Source: Chitinivibrionia bacterium
Lineage (GTDB): Bacteria > Krumholzibacteriota > Krumholzibacteriia > WVZY01
Direction of reading: 5' to 3'
DNA: 7,545 bases
NCBI GenBank assembly: GCA_016208665.1
Contig: JACQXT010000099.1
Location: forward strand, 1 to 7,545
Of the stretch, positions 5,710 to 7,545 are shown piece after piece; within the stretch, counting starts at the first letter, position 1; the number at the start of each line of letters is the position of its first letter. A program made the position numbers and the translations under genes. The notes beneath the pieces are model-generated. The model worked only from the letters and a program-made list of their open reading frames with translations. It did not search any database and was not told where the DNA came from.

Positions 5710-6955
5710 TCACTCCACGAGGCGGCCTGATTCATACCTCACCGCGCGTCCCAGCCATTCCGTGAAATAGCTGTCCGGCGGCCGGAGCTCCTCCGGCCAC
5801 GAGCGCATCAACACGCGGAACTCGTCCGAGATCCGGACAGAGAGCGGACGAAGCGTCGAATCGAGCGTAATGAGAATCATGTGGTTCTTGTCGTGCCCGA
5901 TATCGACGGAGATCATCCGCCGCCCATCGTGATCGGTGAACGTCTTTATCTGCGAGGCACGCAAGCGCTCCAGCTCGAGAAGCTGCATGTATGCGGGATC
6001 GAGGTTGGGGAAGACGATGCGGACGAGCGATGAATCCGTCAATGTGCGGCTCGCATCTTTGGCGGGAAGGACGAAGCCCCCGCCGCAGTGCCGCTCGTCG
6101 AGCGCGATGAGCGTGGCGCCCGTTTTCATTGAATATTCGAAGGCAGGCCGGATACCATTTGCCGTGAAGATAGAGGACGAGCAGATCGAGCCGTCCGTCA
6201 TGGTCGAAATCCATGAAGTGAAAACTCCTCACGCCGAAACCGGCCTGATCCATCATGCCGGATCCAAAAACGGAAGCCAGCGTTGTCTTATCCGGCAATT
6301 TCTCCCACACGGGTTTTCCCGTCGAGCGATCGCGCACGAACATCTGCCCGCAGTCGCTTGCCTGGGCCGTGAGGCCGTAGACGATCCACGGCTTCCCGGG
6401 CCAGCGCGCCGGTTCGTTATCGATGAGGTCGTACGCCGTGATCGGCGAGAGATGCGTGCAACTCCAGAGCTTGACGCCGAAGAACCTTTCCGCTGCCCTG
6501 ATCTTGTTGCCCTCGATGCGTATTTCGGGATTGGAAACGGCGAGGTGCCTGATGCCGAGTATGACGGCGCAGACGATCGCCAAGGCCGCGATGGCGTAGG
6601 CCGTCGAGCGTTTCCCCCGGGCATGGGCGCCGATCGGCGCGCCGGCACTCGAATCGTGCGCTCCGGATAGTTCGCGGTTGCCTCCCATGGGGCGGATTTG
6701 ACATTGATCAAGAAATTCTTCAAAAGGAATGCCGAGCGCGGATGCGAGCAGTTTGAGCGTCTTTTCCTGGACGCGGTCTCGCCGGCCTTTCTCCAGGTCG
6801 TCAATTGTGCGGGGGGTGACTCCGGCCTTTTCGGCCAGATCCGCCTTCGTGAGCTCGGCTTTGACGCGCAGATCAGCCAGACGCTCCGCGAGCGTCGAGT
6901 TCGATATGTCGATGTTCTTTTTCAAAATGGTATTCGATGCATGGACCGTTTGCAT
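5710..6955 (-). CDS. Membrane-tethered XRE-family regulator with extracytoplasmic DxDxDG domain (frameshifted)
   Basis: Starts at ATG 6953-6955. Residues 21-82 are a classical XRE/Cro-C1 helix-turn-helix (LAERLADLR, TKADLAEKAGVTPRTIDDLE, ALGIPFEEFL). A basic stretch (RGKR, 113-116) precedes one transmembrane helix (about 117-139, AYAIAALAIVCAVILGI), placing the HTH in the cytoplasm and the rest outside. Residues about 145-279 include three cysteines (166, 202, 271) and a DFDHDG calcium-loop motif at 249-254 followed by RLDLLV, as in FG-GAP/VCBS-like repeats. The frame breaks at 6119-6126. Dropping one base joins NENG or NETG to ATLIALDERH and gives a 414-residue protein ending GRLVE at the TGA 5710-5712. 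Unrepaired, the frame runs 130 residues of arginine-rich sequence to 5732. The layout recalls RodZ- or ToxR-like one-component transmembrane regulators, with a sensed signal outside. The gene converges on the beta-helix gene with 13 bases between stops. Target genes are unknown. Confidence 0.75.
6119..6126 (-). other. Frameshift in the XRE regulator gene
   Basis: On the minus strand the sequence reads AATGAAAACGGGCGCC. The upstream frame is protein-like through LRIFNENG. Downstream sense resumes in the +1 frame as GATLIALDERHCGGG. Removing one A from the A4 run (6123-6126) or one G from the G3 run (6119-6121) restores one frame. Position in adjacent homopolymers points to an indel error or a recent mutation rather than programmed shifting. 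Confidence 0.75.
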
Positions 6956-6973
6956 GAACGGCGAGATTCTGCA

Positions 6974-6983
6974 ATGTATACAT
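6974..6983. promoter_or_regulatory. Palindrome ATGTATACAT over the -10 of the regulator promoter
   Basis: A perfect 10-bp palindrome covers the proposed -10 element. XRE regulators often repress their own promoter by binding short palindromes there, so this is a candidate autoregulatory operator. It is short, and the site is inferred from position only. Confidence 0.35.
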
Positions 6984-7004
6984 GAAGTCCTTGCGGGCGG
7001 TCAA
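6975..7004 (-). promoter_or_regulatory. Candidate promoter of the XRE regulator gene
   Basis: On the minus strand TTGACC (6999-7004, 5 of 6 to -35) and TATACA (6975-6980, 4 of 6 to -10) are separated by 18 bases. Transcription would start near 6968, leaving a leader of about 13 bases with no clear Shine-Dalgarno before ATG 6953-6955. It sits in the 80-base gap after the upstream gene's stop, so the regulator can be expressed on its own. Confidence 0.5.
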
Positions 7005-7035
7005 GATTCTTTGTGGCGTGGCGTGGATCGCGCCC

Positions 7036-7545
7036 TCACACCCGCATCTGCAGCTCTTTCGCAAGCGCCTCGGCGGGCCGTATGATCTCTTCTTCCATGC
7101 AGGCGAGGAGACCGTCGAGGTTTTGATAGAAATACGTGGGAAGCACCGTGAGGTGATTTCTTCGCAGATTCTGAAGAGTGACCGGTTCCGCTTCCGGACT
7201 ATCGAGGAGAATCGGCTTCACGGGCACTGCGACCGTTCGCACGATGTGCGGCACTTCTTCGAGGACGATGCGCGCATCGGTGAAGTCGGCGATCACGAAC
7301 TTCGCCAGGTGCGCAAGCGTGCATACGGTTTCCGTGAAGTCGCGCGAGTGCGGCTTTTCGAAATCGAAGAGGATCGGGCAGTAGCCCCGCGCGCGGAGGT
7401 CGTTGCGGATGGCGTCCAGCGTTGTCTTGCAGCCCTGCTTGAACCGTCCGAGGATCAGGACCGCCGTGCTGGTCACGTTGTCGATGACCAAGCGGATTTT
7501 CTTGTTGTTGAGGATGAGGTAGATGAACTGCGCTACCTCCAGGTA
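7036..7545 (-). CDS. C-terminal domain of a pentapeptide-repeat-type protein (cut by window edge)
   Basis: The frame is open from the window edge to TGA at 7036-7038 (169 residues), so the gene starts outside. A TTG inside the frame (7489-7491) is not the likely start, because YLEVAQFIYLILNNKKIR precedes it in frame and is characteristic of the family. The part seen contains VLILGRF, then an alpha/beta pattern with ILFDFEKPHSRDFTETVCTL, AKFVIADFTDARIVLEEV and VPVKPILLDS, ending KELQMRV. From memory this matches the C-terminal domain attached to many bacterial pentapeptide-repeat proteins: a Rossmann-like, TIR-related-looking fold with VLILGRF and FDFEKP/RDxTET signatures. The repeat region itself is not in the window. 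Function is unknown; nucleotide binding or signalling is only a guess from the fold. Confidence 0.7.
   Translation of the reverse strand, partial: YLEVAQFIYLILNNKKIRLVIDNVTSTAVLILGRFKQGCKTTLDAIRNDLRARGYCPILFDFEKPHSRDFTETVCTLAHLAKFVIADFTDARIVLEEVPHIVRTVAVPVKPILLDSPEAEPVTLQNLRRNHLTVLPTYFYQNLDGLLACMEEEIIRPAEALAKELQMRV

Noticed and set aside
6119..6126. Programmed ribosomal frameshift
   Set aside because: A +1 move is required and no stop codon, slippery heptamer or following pseudoknot-like structure is evident; simple homopolymer indel is enough.
6955..7545. Pentapeptide-type protein plus XRE regulator as a defence or toxin-antitoxin module
   Set aside because: The regulator is much larger than an antitoxin, has its own promoter and a membrane sensor domain, and no toxin or nuclease motif is visible.

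Overview
The window is GC-rich (roughly 60 percent by eye) with an AT-rich gap near 3380-3410. It looks like a diderm bacterium from a poorly cultured phylum. The evidence is a secreted parallel beta-helix protein with a C-terminal FlgD-Ig-like / SPNPFNP module, next to outer-membrane and multiheme cytochrome genes. This combination is familiar from metagenomic phyla near the FCB group (Eisenbacteria/Krumholzibacteria-like) and from metal-respiring deltaproteobacterial lineages. The exact phylum is inference.

Left half (1-3300, all minus strand, transcribed right to left): a tight operon. It encodes a GTG-started outer-membrane beta-barrel (2032-3300), a membrane-targeted cytochrome with 12 candidate haem sites (1095-2035), a putative lipoprotein cytochrome with 7-8 haem sites (166-1080), and the N-terminus of glucose-6-phosphate isomerase, pgi (1-156, cut by the window edge). 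The junctions are a 4-bp ATGA overlap, a 14-bp gap containing a strong AGGAGGT, and a 9-bp gap. Porin, then periplasmic cytochrome, then lipoprotein cytochrome is the order of the porin-cytochrome electron conduits (OmbB-OmaB-OmcB type of Geobacter). I propose a divergent compact version that moves electrons across the outer membrane. A plausible promoter and two dyads lie at 3335-3396.

Middle (3405-5696, plus strand): a divergently oriented gene for a secreted parallel beta-helix protein. It has Pmp-like CTFxGN/GGA repeats, a PGSCPNPFN domain and a C-terminal FlgD-like module. Its conserved N-terminus extends about 27 codons upstream of the first usable start codon, and no start codon or signal peptide is found in that frame.

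Right part (5710-7545, minus strand): a membrane-tethered XRE regulator (HTH, TM helix, extracytoplasmic domain with a DxDxDG calcium-loop motif), split by one frameshift and preceded by a good promoter with a palindrome. Before it is the C-terminal domain, cut by the window edge, of a protein resembling the tails of pentapeptide-repeat proteins.

Two clear single-base frameshifts (near 1481-1490 and 6119-6126) and two genes without a standard start raise the question whether the assembly contains errors or the genes are decaying. Apart from these lesions the reading frames look well conserved, which favours sequence error.
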